Source: Fictibacillus macauensis ZFHKF-1
GTDB lineage: Bacteria > Bacillota > Bacilli > Bacillales > Fictibacillaceae
Length of the DNA: 64,000 nt
Assembly: GCF_000269865.1 (NCBI RefSeq)
Contig: NZ_AKKV01000026.1
Location: 124,001-188,000 of the forward strand
Reading direction: 5' to 3'
Below the pieces are notes generated by a model that was not told the origin of the DNA, did no database searches, and saw only the letters and a list, made by a program, of their open reading frames with translations. Within the stretch, counting starts at the first letter, position 1, and each line of letters opens with the position of its first letter. Made by a program: the position numbers and the translations under genes. Shown here one piece after another: positions 50,894-60,326 of this stretch.

Positions 50894-51664
50894 TTAGGGA
50901 AGCAAGGCTAGAAATGTTGAGAAGTACCACGTTACTAGGCTATCACCCATCACGTAAGCCGCTAGGGAACCAATAGCTAGGAAAGGACCAAATGGTAGAA
51001 GCATGCCTTTTGTTACCGATTGACGAAACAATAGAAGAATACCAACATAAAGCGAACCACAAAACGTCGCTAGTATAATAGCAAGCAGCACGAGTTGCCA
51101 ACCAAGCACAAGGCCAACAACGCCCATTAGCTTAACATCACCACCCCCGATTCCGCCTTTAGAGACAAGCAATACGAGATATAAGGTAAAAAAACCAACA
51201 GCACCACCAACAACCATCAACCACCAAGGATCAAAAGGAATAAACAACCGCTCTATACCGAGCAAAATACTGAAGTAGAGTAAGATACGATGAGGAATGA
51301 TGAGGTAACATAAATCGGAAACAGAAATGATAAGTAGAAAAAGAAGAAAGGATAGCGCAACAAGCAGTTCGGGTGACCACCCAACAAAAGAAGGAAACAG
51401 TGGAAAGAAACAACATGCAAGGCATTCCATTAAAAAATAATGAATGGGAATACTGCGTTGACACGTTCGACATCGCCCGCGTTGCACCATCCATGAAAAC
51501 AGTGGAATTAATTCGTACCAGCGAAGGAACCGATGGCAGTAGGGGCAGTGTGAGCGTGGTGCAATAATGGAATCGCCCTTTCCCATTCGATGTCCAACCA
51601 CATGACCAAAGGAAGCAACGACACTTCCAAAAAGAGCGAGAAACACATAAGGTAGGCTATTCAT
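50894..51664 (-). CDS. comC: ComC prepilin peptidase (type IV leader peptidase)
   Basis: 256 aa polytopic aspartic protease and methylase that matures competence pseudopilins. Zinc-site cysteines are Cys40/43 and Cys65/68 (CPYC, CRTC). Catalytic aspartates are in SVSDLCYLIIPHRI and GGIGGGDVKLMG. The ATG fits the family N-terminus, but its ribosome site lies beyond a hairpin (see the regulatory entry). No clear ComK box was seen upstream. Confidence 0.93.
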   Translation of the reverse strand: MNSLPYVFLALFGSVVASFGHVVGHRMGKGDSIIAPRSHCPYCHRFLRWYELIPLFSWMVQRGRCRTCQRSIPIHYFLMECLACCFFPLFPSFVGWSPELLVALSFLLFLLIISVSDLCYLIIPHRILLYFSILLGIERLFIPFDPWWLMVVGGAVGFFTLYLVLLVSKGGIGGGDVKLMGVVGLVLGWQLVLLAIILATFCGSLYVGILLLFRQSVTKGMLLPFGPFLAIGSLAAYVMGDSLVTWYFSTFLALLP

Positions 51665-51721
51665 GAAAGGGCAGCTACTACCATCACCAACGTGGTAGCA
51701 GCCTCTTTCACCTCACTTTCT
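51662..51721 (-). promoter_or_regulatory. comC leader: ribosome site, hairpin, ATG
   Basis: Minus strand: AGAAAGTGAGGTGAA (51707-51721) holds the only good ribosome site. An imperfect hairpin, GGCTGCTACCA pairing with TGGTAGTAGCTGCC, then ends 5 nt before the ATG. The ATG lies about 44 nt from the ribosome site linearly, but about 9 nt if the hairpin is looped out. No T run follows. Confidence 0.6.
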
Positions 51722-51743
51722 TTGCATCAAATAAGAGGAAAGG

Positions 51744-53060
51744 TTAGACGTTCATCTCTGAAATTTTTTGCAACAAATAGCTACGCACTTCCGCAATAAA
51801 GTAAAGTGAGCCTGTTAACAACAACGGTTCCGTTTGTGAACCTTTTTGAAGCCATCTGCGGATGGCTTCATGCCAATCTTTCTCATAATACGTTTCAGAG
51901 AGTGAACATTGCGCTCTTAACATCTCGCCCTTTTGCGCGCGATGATGAGAAAAGTCTGTAAACGTAATCGATAAGGCAACTTCTTCTAACGGCGTTAACA
52001 TCTCGTGAACGTCTTTATCTTGTAGCGCCCCAAATAAAATATGAAACCGCGTCTTTGGCGCATGATCGCGTAACGTTTGTAGAAGTGCTGTCATACTTTC
52101 TGGGTTATGTGCGCCATCTACTAACAACGGAAACGGTGCAGCAACATACTCAAATCGGCCGCTCCACGACGCTTTTTGCAAACCATTCGTTAGCGCCTCT
52201 TCTGAAATCGTAAATCCGTAGCGTCTGTTGAGTGCTTCAATCGTCATAACTACAATGCCGGCGTTATCAACTTGATGGGCACCAAGCATAGAAAGTGGAT
52301 AAGGCCCCTTTTTATCGTCTTGCGTCGTGACGTAAAAAACCTCTTGCCCCCGCTGCTTCACGGCTGTCCGCTCTGTCTGATAAGTCATGCCCGCACACTC
52401 TAACGGTGCAGCAACCTTTTTTGCCGTGTTTATAATTACCTCTTTTGGTTCTTGCTTTTTGACAGCTGTAATGACCGGAACACCTTCTTTAATAATGCCC
52501 GCTTTATGATGCGCAATCTCAGCTAGCGTTCTACCAAGGATGTTCATATGATCATAGCCGATACTTGTAATCACAGAAACGAGGGGTGTAATGACATTCG
52601 TAGCATCGGTTAGGCCGCCTAAGCCTGCTTCAATCAAACAAATATCCGGTTGTTCTTCTGCAAAATAGAGAAAAGCCGCTGCTGTCATCGCTTCAAACTC
52701 TGACAAGCTTCCATACCCCTCCTTTTTAACTTCATCGGCAGGTTGCTTTAATTTGTGAAGAATATCCTGTAATTTTTCATGAGGAATGGCTTCTCCTTGA
52801 TAGTGAATATGATCCGTAACACATTCAAGATACGGAGACGTAAATGTCCCGACCGTGTAGCCTGCTTCTTTAAAAATAGCATGTAACATCGCAATGACTG
52901 AGCCTTTTCCATTCGTGCCAGCCACATGAATACACGTAAGTTTTTTTTCAGGATGCTGCATTTTTTGTAAAACGGCACGCATTCTTTCTAAACCCATTTT
53001 CATCTCACCAGGATGTTCTAATTGTAAAAAGCGATTCACATCATCGTACGTTTGGAACAT
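51744..53060 (-). CDS. folC: Folylpolyglutamate synthase/dihydrofolate synthase
   Basis: 438 aa Mur-ligase-type enzyme that adds glutamates to folates. P-loop TCIHVAGTNGKGSVIAML is near residue 40; SPYLECVTDHIHYQG, VISIGYDHMNILG and LLVDGAHNPESMTALL follow. ATG 53060 (MFQTYDDVN) has GGGTGA 8 nt upstream and fits the family; an earlier in-frame ATG at 53096 has not. Confidence 0.96.
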   Translation of the reverse strand: MFQTYDDVNRFLQLEHPGEMKMGLERMRAVLQKMQHPEKKLTCIHVAGTNGKGSVIAMLHAIFKEAGYTVGTFTSPYLECVTDHIHYQGEAIPHEKLQDILHKLKQPADEVKKEGYGSLSEFEAMTAAAFLYFAEEQPDICLIEAGLGGLTDATNVITPLVSVITSIGYDHMNILGRTLAEIAHHKAGIIKEGVPVITAVKKQEPKEVIINTAKKVAAPLECAGMTYQTERTAVKQRGQEVFYVTTQDDKKGPYPLSMLGAHQVDNAGIVVMTIEALNRRYGFTISEEALTNGLQKASWSGRFEYVAAPFPLLVDGAHNPESMTALLQTLRDHAPKTRFHILFGALQDKDVHEMLTPLEEVALSITFTDFSHHRAQKGEMLRAQCSLSETYYEKDWHEAIRRWLQKGSQTEPLLLTGSLYFIAEVRSYLLQKISEMNV

Positions 53061-53081
53061 AAGATTTTTCACCCTTTCTTG

Positions 53082-53090
53082 TGCTATGCT
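53082..53090 (+). promoter_or_regulatory. Extended -10 promoter element for the ATP-grasp pair
   Basis: TGC-TATGCT on +, with no convincing -35. It lies between the divergent folC and ATP-grasp starts, about 34 nt before the ligase ATG. Confidence 0.4.
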
Positions 53091-53123
53091 AAACAATAGA
53101 GAAAACTGCTTAAGGAGGCTTCT

Positions 53124-54032
53124 ATGAAACCATCTATGTGTTGGATTATTTATAATGGCAATTTAAATTCAGCAAAATTCACCGATTTTGCACAATGGAT
53201 GGCGCGCGCCGCCGAAGACGCCGGCATTACCCCTATCCTTATCAAAAACAATGAACTGTTACCTCTGCTTCATGAACGAAAACTACTGCTTGCTGGCAAA
53301 GAAACGGAGCTACCCGCTTTTGTTATTTTTGGCGATAAAGATCTTTTTCTCGCGCGCCAGCTAGAGCTTCTTGGAATTCCTGTGTACAATTCTGCCGAGA
53401 CGATTGAACGATGTGATCATAAAGGAAAAATGTATCAAGCGCTCGCCGCTCAAGGGCTTCCGCTTCCGAAAACAATCATCGCACCAAAAATCTTTCATAC
53501 GCTATCAAACGATGATCACCTTGCCCTATTTACAGCGCACCTCTCGTTTCCCCTTGTTATTAAGGAAGCCTATGGCTCATTTGGTATGCAAGTATACCTC
53601 GTTCATAATGAAACAGAGCTGCGTGAAAAAGTAGCAGCACTTGGTGCTACAGAGTATATTGTACAAGAAATGATCACCTCTAGCTGGGGCAAAGACATTC
53701 GGCTTAACGTAGTCGGTGGCCAAGTGATTGCCGCTATGCAGCGAAGTAGCGAAACAGATTTTCGCGCGAACATTACAGCTGGCGGACGCAGCATGCCGTA
53801 CGATCCAAGCGATGAAGAAGTAGCGTTAGCGATTGCCTGTGCTTCTGCTGTGAATGCCGCTTTCGCTGGCGTCGATCTCCTTTTTGGTCCTGATGGCTCT
53901 CCGATTGTCTGTGAAATTAATTCTAATGCGCATATAAGAAGCATCTATGAATGCACACAAATCGATGTGGCGCCAGCAATGATTGCGCATATACAAAGCG
54001 ACTTAGCAAGAAGGAACGGTATGATCGGATGA
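53124..54032 (+). CDS. RimK-like ATP-grasp ligase 1
   Basis: 302 aa. A preATP-grasp N-terminal region (residues 1-100) is followed by an ATP-grasp fold: DHKGKMYQALAAQGLPLPKT, the lysine motif FPLVIKEAYGSFGMQVYLV, the QEMITSSWGKDIRLNVVGG stretch and the metal-binding AGVDLLFG...CEINSN near residue 260. This fits RimK/LysX-type carboxylate-amine ligases that add amino acids to peptides or cofactors. The substrate is not known. AAGGAGG precedes the ATG. B. subtilis has nothing equivalent between folC and valS. It overlaps the second ligase by 4 nt (ATGA). Confidence 0.82.
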   Translation: MKPSMCWIIYNGNLNSAKFTDFAQWMARAAEDAGITPILIKNNELLPLLHERKLLLAGKETELPAFVIFGDKDLFLARQLELLGIPVYNSAETIERCDHKGKMYQALAAQGLPLPKTIIAPKIFHTLSNDDHLALFTAHLSFPLVIKEAYGSFGMQVYLVHNETELREKVAALGATEYIVQEMITSSWGKDIRLNVVGGQVIAAMQRSSETDFRANITAGGRSMPYDPSDEEVALAIACASAVNAAFAGVDLLFGPDGSPIVCEINSNAHIRSIYECTQIDVAPAMIAHIQSDLARRNGMIG

Positions 54033-54901
54033 CCATTTCGGGCTGGCTCATTTATCAAAAACAAGCGAGTGTGACGAATGCTTCCTACATTAAGTGGATG
54101 CAAGACGAAGCTGCTGCTGTGGGTCTTTCCTTAACGCTTATGTACGTCGAAGACTTTGCTTATGGTGTGACGAATCATCGTCTTTCTCTTTACTATAACG
54201 AAGAGCACATCGCTTTGCCAACGTTTGCGATCATGCGTGGTGTAGATCCCTTCTTATCCGCTCACCTTGAAAAAATGGGCATCACGGTTTTTAACAATAG
54301 CGCTCTTGCTAGTATTGCAAACGATAAAGCGCGAACGTATCAATTTTTAGCAGGTCTTCATATACCGATGATGGATAGTATTTTTCTTGTTCCATCCCGC
54401 TTTTCGCTCGCATCGCTTCCCTTTTCCTTTCCACTCGTTGCCAAGTTAGCAAGCGGCAGAGGGGGCACTGACGTTCACCTCGTTCATCACCCAAACGAGC
54501 TTGAAGCTATATTTCGTGAGCATTTCCATGAGCGCTGGGTTTTGCAAAAGTGTTTACTACCTTATGGAAAAGATGTTCGTGTGTTTATTGTCAACAATGA
54601 GATTATCGGCGCCGTTCTTCGCTCCTCATCCACTCAGTTTCACGCCAACGTGTCACTTGGTGGCGAAGCCTCATTTTACGAGTTATCAACCGAGCAACGC
54701 CAGCTTGTTCAGCGCATTCTTGATGTTGTGACCATTGATATGGCTGGGATTGATTTTTTAGTAACAGAAAACGGCGAATTTATTTTTAACGAAATTGAAG
54801 ATGCGGTTGGCAGCCGCTCGCTAAGTGCAACGAGCTCTATTAATATCGTTCAATGCTATATGACACATATTGCCCAACACTTACACAACAGTTCTCTATA
54901 A
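54029..54901 (+). CDS. RimK-like ATP-grasp ligase 2
   Basis: 290 aa from ATG 54029, which overlaps the stop of ligase 1 (ATGA); a longer frame from 53951 would lie inside ligase 1. Same architecture: FPLVAKLASGRGGTDVHLVH, VLQKCLLPYGKDVRVFIVNN, RSSSTQFHANVSLGGEASFY, AGIDFLVTENGEFIFNEIED. The usual metal-binding E-x-N ending is replaced by NEIEDAVGSR, as in some RimK relatives; activity may be retained but with altered metal binding. Probably a paralogue of ligase 1 by tandem duplication, now diverged. Confidence 0.8.
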   Translation: MTISGWLIYQKQASVTNASYIKWMQDEAAAVGLSLTLMYVEDFAYGVTNHRLSLYYNEEHIALPTFAIMRGVDPFLSAHLEKMGITVFNNSALASIANDKARTYQFLAGLHIPMMDSIFLVPSRFSLASLPFSFPLVAKLASGRGGTDVHLVHHPNELEAIFREHFHERWVLQKCLLPYGKDVRVFIVNNEIIGAVLRSSSTQFHANVSLGGEASFYELSTEQRQLVQRILDVVTIDMAGIDFLVTENGEFIFNEIEDAVGSRSLSATSSINIVQCYMTHIAQHLHNSSL

Positions 54902-54959
54902 AAAAATCCGAACGTACACCCTCATCTACTTGAAAGGACGTACTGTTCGGATTTTTTTC
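54898..54959. terminator. Bidirectional terminator between ligase 2 and valS
   Basis: AAAAAATCCGAACGTAC pairs with GTACTGTTCGGATTTTTTT (bulge of one base) around a long loop; T runs on both strands. Confidence 0.8.
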
Positions 54960-54970
54960 GTTGCTAGTAC

Positions 54971-57622
54971 TTATGCTTGTAGTTCTTGAATACGTTGGCG
55001 TACTTTATCGAGCTTTTCGCTATAATCTTGTTCTTTCGCACGCTCTTCTTCAATTACTTTTTCAGGCGCTTTCTTCATAAAGCCTTCATTGCTAAGCTTC
55101 TTCTGAACGCGCTCTACTTCTTTTTTATATTTATCTACTTCTTTTTCAAGGCGAGCAATTTCTTCGTCCAAATTAATTAAGCCTTCAAGTGGTAAGTACA
55201 GTTCCACATCAGATAACACGGCACTCATCGATTTCTCTGGTGCACTAAGACCTACCGCAATCGTTAACTCACTTGGGTTACAGAATTTCTCTAAATAGTT
55301 TTTATTTCTTTGTAGCGCATGTAACACGGTTTCTGTTTTCGCTGAAATCTCTAGTTTAATTGGTTTACTTGGTGCCACATTCATTTCAGAACGAATGTTG
55401 CGAACCGTACGAATGATTTCAGTTACTAAGCTCATGTCAGCTGCCGCTTCTGGGAAATGAAGATCCTCGCGTTTCGTCGGCCAAGCTGCTACGGTAATTG
55501 ATTGCCCAACGTGCGGAAGATGCTGCCAAATTTCCTCTGTAATAAATGGCATAATCGGATGCAATAAGCGCAATGTTTGGTCAAGCACATAAGCAAGAAC
55601 CGAACGAGTTGTCTTTTTCGCCGCTTCGTCTTCTCCATATAATGGAAGCTTTGCCATTTCAATATACCAATCACAAAGATCATCCCAAATGAAGTTATAC
55701 AATACGCGCCCTACTTCACCGAACTCGTACGTATCCATTAAGCGCGTTACGTTTTCAGCCGTGTCATTGAGGCGTGTTAAAATCCATTGATCCGCTAAGC
55801 TTAATGTTCCACTTAAATCAATCTCTTCCGCTTTTAAGCCATCCATGTTCATTAATGCAAAACGAGAAGCGTTCCAAATCTTATTTGCAAAATTCCATGT
55901 AGACTCTACTTTTTCCCAATAGAAACGCAAATCATTTCCTGGTGAGCTTCCTGTTGTTAAGAAGAAACGCAGCGCATCGGCACCGTATTTTTCAATAACA
56001 TCCATCGGATCGACACCATTGCCGAGTGATTTACTCATCTTACGGCCATCTGAGTCACGAACGAGTCCATGAATGAGTACGTCTTGGAACGGACGCTCTT
56101 CTGTAAATTCGAGACCTTGGAAAATCATGCGTGCTACCCAGAAGTAAATAATATCATAGCCGGTTACAAGCACATTTGTTGGATAATAGCGTTTCAGATC
56201 AGCTGCTTCCTCATCTGGCCAACCCATTGTTGAAAATGGCCATAGTGCCGATGAGAACCACGTATCAAGGACATCTGTATCTTGTTCCCAATTGTCAAGA
56301 TCAGCTGGTGCTTCTTCTCCTACGTAAAGTTCGCCTGTTTCTTTATGGAACCAAGCAGGAATGCGATGACCCCACCATAATTGACGTGAAATACACCAAT
56401 CACGAATATTTTCAATCCAGCGAAGATACGTTTTCTCAAAACGATCTGGTACGAAGTTTACTTTGTTCTCAGATTGTTGCAGCGCAATCGCCTGCTGTGC
56501 TAGTGGCTGCATTTTCACGAACCATTGTGTAGACAAGTACGGCTCAACGACCGCACCACTGCGCTCAGAATGACCAACCGAATGCATATGCTCTTCAATT
56601 TTAAAGAGAACGCCTGCCTCTTGAAGATCCTTTACGATGGCTTTACGGCATTCGAAGCGATCTAATCCTTCATACTTGCCGGCATTGTCATTCATTTTTC
56701 CGCCCTCATCCATTACGAGAATGCGTTCTAAATTATGACGATTGCCGATTTCAAAGTCATTCGGATCATGTGCTGGCGTGATTTTTACAGCGCCAGATCC
56801 AAACTCACGATCCACATAGTCATCGCCGACAATTTCAATTTCACGACCGACAATCGGTAGAATTGCTTTCTTCCCAATTAAATGCTTGTAGCGATCATCG
56901 TGTGGATGAACCGCAATCGCTGTATCTCCGAGCATCGTTTCTGGACGCGTGGTTGCCACTTCAATACTTCCAGAACCGTCTGCTAATGGATATTTCATAT
57001 GATAAAAAGCACCTTGCACTTCTTCGTGAATCACTTCAATATCAGAAAGCGCTGTTTTCGTATCTGGATCCCAGTTAATAATATACTCGCCACGGTAAAT
57101 GAGACCTTTGTTATACAAATCAACAAAAACTTTACGTACCGCTTTTGATAAGCCGTCATCTAGTGTAAAGCGCTCACGCGAATAATCTAATCCAAGCCCA
57201 AGCTTTGACCATTGCTTACGAATAAACGTTGCGTATTCTTCTTTCCACTCCCACGCTTTTTCGAGGAACTTTTCGCGTCCTAACTCATAGCGATTCGTTC
57301 CTTCTTCACGAAGCTTGCCTTCTACTTTTGCTTGTGTCGCAATCCCTGCATGATCCATACCTGGTAGCCAAAGCACATCATAGCCTTGCATGCGCTTGGC
57401 ACGACTCATAATATCTTGCAGTGCCGTATCCCAAGCGTGACCTAAGTGTAACTTTCCTGTTACGTTCGGTGGGGGAATAACAATTGTATATGGTTTTTTT
57501 TCAGGATCACCTGTTGCTTCAAAAAATTTCCCATCTACCCAATATTGATACCAAGCGGCTTCTGTTGCCTTTGGATCATATTTCGTTGGCATAGAAAGCT
57601 CTTGCTTTTCTTCATTCGACAT
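54971..57622 (-). CDS. valS: Valyl-tRNA synthetase
   Basis: 883 aa class I synthetase. The HIGH motif is [16 protein letters not shown] near residue 50; editing domain; [14 protein letters not shown] near residue 530; C-terminal coiled coil ([20 protein letters not shown]) that contacts tRNA. GGAGG lies about 8 nt before the ATG. Under control of a Val T-box. Confidence 0.98.
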   Translation of the reverse strand: MSNEEKQELSMPTKYDPKATEAAWYQYWVDGKFFEATGDPEKKPYTIVIPPPNVTGKLHLGHAWDTALQDIMSRAKRMQGYDVLWLPGMDHAGIATQAKVEGKLREEGTNRYELGREKFLEKAWEWKEEYATFIRKQWSKLGLGLDYSRERFTLDDGLSKAVRKVFVDLYNKGLIYRGEYIINWDPDTKTALSDIEVIHEEVQGAFYHMKYPLADGSGSIEVATTRPETMLGDTAIAVHPHDDRYKHLIGKKAILPIVGREIEIVGDDYVDREFGSGAVKITPAHDPNDFEIGNRHNLERILVMDEGGKMNDNAGKYEGLDRFECRKAIVKDLQEAGVLFKIEEHMHSVGHSERSGAVVEPYLSTQWFVKMQPLAQQAIALQQSENKVNFVPDRFEKTYLRWIENIRDWCISRQLWWGHRIPAWFHKETGELYVGEEAPADLDNWEQDTDVLDTWFSSALWPFSTMGWPDEEAADLKRYYPTNVLVTGYDIIYFWVARMIFQGLEFTEERPFQDVLIHGLVRDSDGRKMSKSLGNGVDPMDVIEKYGADALRFFLTTGSSPGNDLRFYWEKVESTWNFANKIWNASRFALMNMDGLKAEEIDLSGTLSLADQWILTRLNDTAENVTRLMDTYEFGEVGRVLYNFIWDDLCDWYIEMAKLPLYGEDEAAKKTTRSVLAYVLDQTLRLLHPIMPFITEEIWQHLPHVGQSITVAAWPTKREDLHFPEAAADMSLVTEIIRTVRNIRSEMNVAPSKPIKLEISAKTETVLHALQRNKNYLEKFCNPSELTIAVGLSAPEKSMSAVLSDVELYLPLEGLINLDEEIARLEKEVDKYKKEVERVQKKLSNEGFMKKAPEKVIEEERAKEQDYSEKLDKVRQRIQELQA

Positions 57623-57645
57623 ACATGTCGCCTCCTTTTAACATA

Positions 57646-57923
57646 TAAAAAAGCCCCTAATCGTCTCAAAGGACGAAAAGAAGCTACATTCGCGGTACCA
57701 CCTTTGTTTACAGAAAATAACGTACGTTTTCTGTACACTCATGTCATGATAACGGCTGTTCGCCGACTTTTCCTACGTGATTCCCACCTCAAAAAAGCTG
57801 CTCCTGGGCGACCTTCTGACGTTTAACATCCTTAGAAAATCTCTCAGCTACTGATTTTCCTCTCTAAAAGGGTAAATGTCGTACTCTTCCCATTCTTCGC
57901 ATCTAGTATTATTCAGTTATGTA
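57646..57923 (-). promoter_or_regulatory. T-box leader of valS
   Basis: T-box AAAGGTGGTACCGCGAATG on minus at 57687-57705, a terminator stem AGCTTCTTTTCGTC/GACGATTAGGGGCT with a T run (57646-57652), and stem I with AGAGAGG and AGTAGCTGAGAG. The likely specifier is GUC (Val), in AAGGTCGCC at 57810-57812. This accounts for most of the 480-nt gap before the next gene. Confidence 0.93.
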
Positions 57924-57929
57924 CCCCTT

Positions 57930-57958
57930 ATTTTACCGAGTGCACCATAAGACGTCAA
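57930..57958 (-). promoter_or_regulatory. Sigma-A promoter of the valS T-box
   Basis: TTGACG (57953-57958), 17-nt spacer, TAAAAT (57930-57935) on minus; transcription start near 57923. Confidence 0.75.
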
Positions 57959-58102
57959 TAGCTTTCCCCCTTTATCGATGATTTATTCTATGTTGCAGTA
58001 CGGATGAACGTGTTTTACTACAGTATTTTTTTGACAAGAAGTAGCTTAATGATGAATACCTTTACTATAAGAGACTCTTACTAAGGAAAGTAGGAAGGAA
58101 CC

Positions 58103-58315
58103 ATGGCTAAACGCTTTCGTCGATCATGGAGAGGACAAGGAAAAATGCAGTGGCCAAGTTGGTTAAAAAATATCCGCGATACAATCAGTCAATTTACCAT
58201 CCCTCTTATCATCTTTCAAGTCATCCGGACGCTTCTCTTTCCATCGGGAGTAGATTTAATTATTATCGTCATTTTGCTACTGCTTCACGTTTGCTTTGTA
58301 GTTGAAATCCTATAA
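58103..58315 (+). CDS. Small basic membrane protein, unknown
   Basis: 70 aa, not recognised. A basic N-terminus (MAKRFRRSWRGQGK) precedes two hydrophobic stretches (residues about 31-45 and 50-70), so the protein is probably membrane-bound with cytoplasmic N-terminus. AAGGAA lies before the ATG and a strong terminator follows, which supports a real monocistronic gene. Possibly a spore or membrane small protein; no homologue is claimed. Confidence 0.6.
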   Translation: MAKRFRRSWRGQGKMQWPSWLKNIRDTISQFTIPLIIFQVIRTLLFPSGVDLIIIVILLLLHVCFVVEIL

Positions 58316-58322
58316 AAGCGCA

Positions 58323-58370
58323 ACAAAAAAAGAAGATCACAGCGCACGCTTACATGTGATCTTCTTTTTC
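58323..58370. terminator. Bidirectional terminator between the small membrane protein and ysxE
   Basis: AAAAAAGAAGATCACA and TGTGATCTTCTTTTT form a 15-bp stem around a 13-nt loop; the ysxE stop codon lies at the edge. Confidence 0.9.
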
Positions 58371-59405
58371 GCCTTCAAAAAATTCATCTTCTGGCTTCGC
58401 TGGCAACGGTAAACTTAAAATATCATCACAAAATTCACGGATGTGGCGCATCGCACTAATTCTCTTTTCTAAACGATTCACCAACTCAATTTGACTATGC
58501 TGCCCACGCTGATTATGATACATCTCAATAGAACTAAAGATCGGTTCTGGAAAACTCATATAACTTACGAGCAAATAACGCTCTTCCTCTGAAAGTTCTA
58601 TATGGCGCTGATACAATTCAAATAGCTTACTTCCAGTTTCACGCGTCCACGTAGGTTGATGAACCGCCTTGCGAAAAAAGTAGGCAAGATCACGCACCGG
58701 TGTATCAAGCACAGCCCGTTCAAAGTTTAAGAGATGCGGTTCGCCCATGTGCGAAAAAAGCAAATGCTGACTCGATAACTGCCCATGACATAACACACTG
58801 CGATAGCGCTGTTCACTATGACAAATATCATACCAATCACGCAGCTTTCGCTTTGCATCTTCCGCCAGACGCATCATCTGATGAAAATGACTTAAATACG
58901 TAAGTGCAAAAGGTGACATGTATGTCATGCGCTCAGATTCTTCGGCAAAACGCTCCATCTCTAATTGCCGTGATTCCCAGCGTTGCATTAAATATTGAAA
59001 CGAATAATCCACGACTTCTTGCGAAAAATCTTGCTCCTTCAACGTCAGCTGATGAATCTTACCAATCTCGTGAATCACCAGTTCATCTTTATCATATTCA
59101 TAGCGCGGTTCAGCTGAAAACCATGGCATTAAATAATACGTATAATTGCCACTTCTGACAACATAATCACCGTGCTTTGTTGGATAGAGCGGTACAACTT
59201 GATGATACCCAAGCTCTGATAAGCGCTGAATTACATGAATAAACCACTCTTGTTCTTCCTCAGTCATACTCGTTTCTTTGAGCGCGAAGGTCCCCCTCCG
59301 CGACATGACTTTTTTCGCCTGCCCGTGATCTTCTATCTTCTCTGGATACAGATCATATTGAAACAAGACCGGTCCATAATTAATGCCTTCGCTGGAAGTG
59401 CTCAT
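58350..59405 (-). CDS. ysxE: YsxE, CotS-type kinase-like spore coat protein
   Basis: 351 aa with an APH/choline-kinase-like fold. The expected catalytic loop HGDxxxxN reads CHGQLSSQHLLF and the metal DFE/DYD site reads LLNFERA, so the catalytic Asp, Asn and metal Asp are all replaced; a pseudokinase or structural coat role is likely. B. subtilis ysxE is next to spoVID and needed for coat encasement of YsxE-dependent proteins. It overlaps the downstream-neighbour reading frame at 59402-59405 by 4 nt. Confidence 0.85.
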   Translation of the reverse strand: MSTSSEGINYGPVLFQYDLYPEKIEDHGQAKKVMSRRGTFALKETSMTEEEQEWFIHVIQRLSELGYHQVVPLYPTKHGDYVVRSGNYTYYLMPWFSAEPRYEYDKDELVIHEIGKIHQLTLKEQDFSQEVVDYSFQYLMQRWESRQLEMERFAEESERMTYMSPFALTYLSHFHQMMRLAEDAKRKLRDWYDICHSEQRYRSVLCHGQLSSQHLLFSHMGEPHLLNFERAVLDTPVRDLAYFFRKAVHQPTWTRETGSKLFELYQRHIELSEEERYLLVSYMSFPEPIFSSIEMYHNQRGQHSQIELVNRLEKRISAMRHIREFCDDILSLPLPAKPEDEFFEGEKEDHM

Positions 59406-60322
59406 AAAGCCACCTTCCTTCGCTTTTCATCTAACCATTCAGAATAACAGTGCAGAAGAATACGATTAAAATCCCAATTTTGCTCAAATTGCTCGACCGT
59501 CGAAATGATGTGTGCAAGCTCTTTTGTTTCTAATTGTTCCACGCAATGAACAAGCTCCCATGGCATTAATAGTTCGGCTAACAGAAGGAGCCCTTGCTCT
59601 TGCTGCAAAGAATAATGCTCATTGATACAATGCAAAAGCTTTTTTAAAGAATGCGGGCCACACTCTTTCAACCAATCTCGTAAAAAATGGCGCAGCGGCA
59701 AGTAACCGCGGATGGGCTCATGATGGCTTCCTTTATAAAAAAGAATATTAAAAATTTGCTTACCATGTAACACGCTTAACGGTTGATCCATAATCGGTAG
59801 CAGGCACTCTCCCGCTGCTTTCTTCACTTCTTCTGCTTGCTTTAACCGCTTATCTGCTTCTACTAAGCATTGCTTGACACTTTCAAGTACGGTAAATTGC
59901 TTACCTAACTGATGAACAGCGCTTAAGCATTGCCCAAAAGAATAGGTTTTCTCTTGGCATAACGTACTAAATTCTTGCGAGGCTTCAAGCCCGGCCTTTA
60001 ACATCGTCCCTATTAAAAGCCCCCATGCTTTTTCATGACCAGCTCGGTCATAGCTTCCTTCTACTTCGTCATGTAACGTTACATATTTGCCGTTCACTTC
60101 AATCCAGGGGTGACCCGTCGCTGTCCGAATCATTCGGTCAGCGATGGCCACACTATTCCGTCCTGTTTGATCTCGCCACTTTACATGCCACTTTAATAGA
60201 TTGTCATCACTCCACAGCACCACCCGCTTTAAACCACAATCTGTATCCAGTAGCTTCCCCTTTTGTTTCCATGAAACCGTACGAAGTTCATACGCTTTTT
60301 TAATTTCTTCTATAACATTCAT
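59402..60322 (-). CDS. Unknown protein with relic kinase-like motif, spoVID operon
   Basis: 306 aa, not recognised with certainty. A short segment VLHGKQIFNILFYK near residue 188 is placed and spaced like the HGDxxxxN loop of APH/CotS kinases with Asp changed to Lys, and GYLPLRHFLRDWLKE follows. No signal peptide. It lies between spoVID (4 nt) and ysxE (4-nt overlap), so a spore-coat role is inferred from context alone. The Trp-rich N-terminus (SWKQKG, WSDDNLLKWHVKWRD) is distinctive. Confidence 0.6.
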   Translation of the reverse strand: MNVIEEIKKAYELRTVSWKQKGKLLDTDCGLKRVVLWSDDNLLKWHVKWRDQTGRNSVAIADRMIRTATGHPWIEVNGKYVTLHDEVEGSYDRAGHEKAWGLLIGTMLKAGLEASQEFSTLCQEKTYSFGQCLSAVHQLGKQFTVLESVKQCLVEADKRLKQAEEVKKAAGECLLPIMDQPLSVLHGKQIFNILFYKGSHHEPIRGYLPLRHFLRDWLKECGPHSLKKLLHCINEHYSLQQEQGLLLLAELLMPWELVHCVEQLETKELAHIISTVEQFEQNWDFNRILLHCYSEWLDEKRRKVAL

Positions 60323-60326
60323 CGGC

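Noticed and set aside
53951-54028. Longer start for ATP-grasp ligase 2
   Set aside because: The 26 extra residues are read from the coding sequence of ligase 1 in another frame and look random; ATG 54029 gives the ATGA overlap and family-like start.
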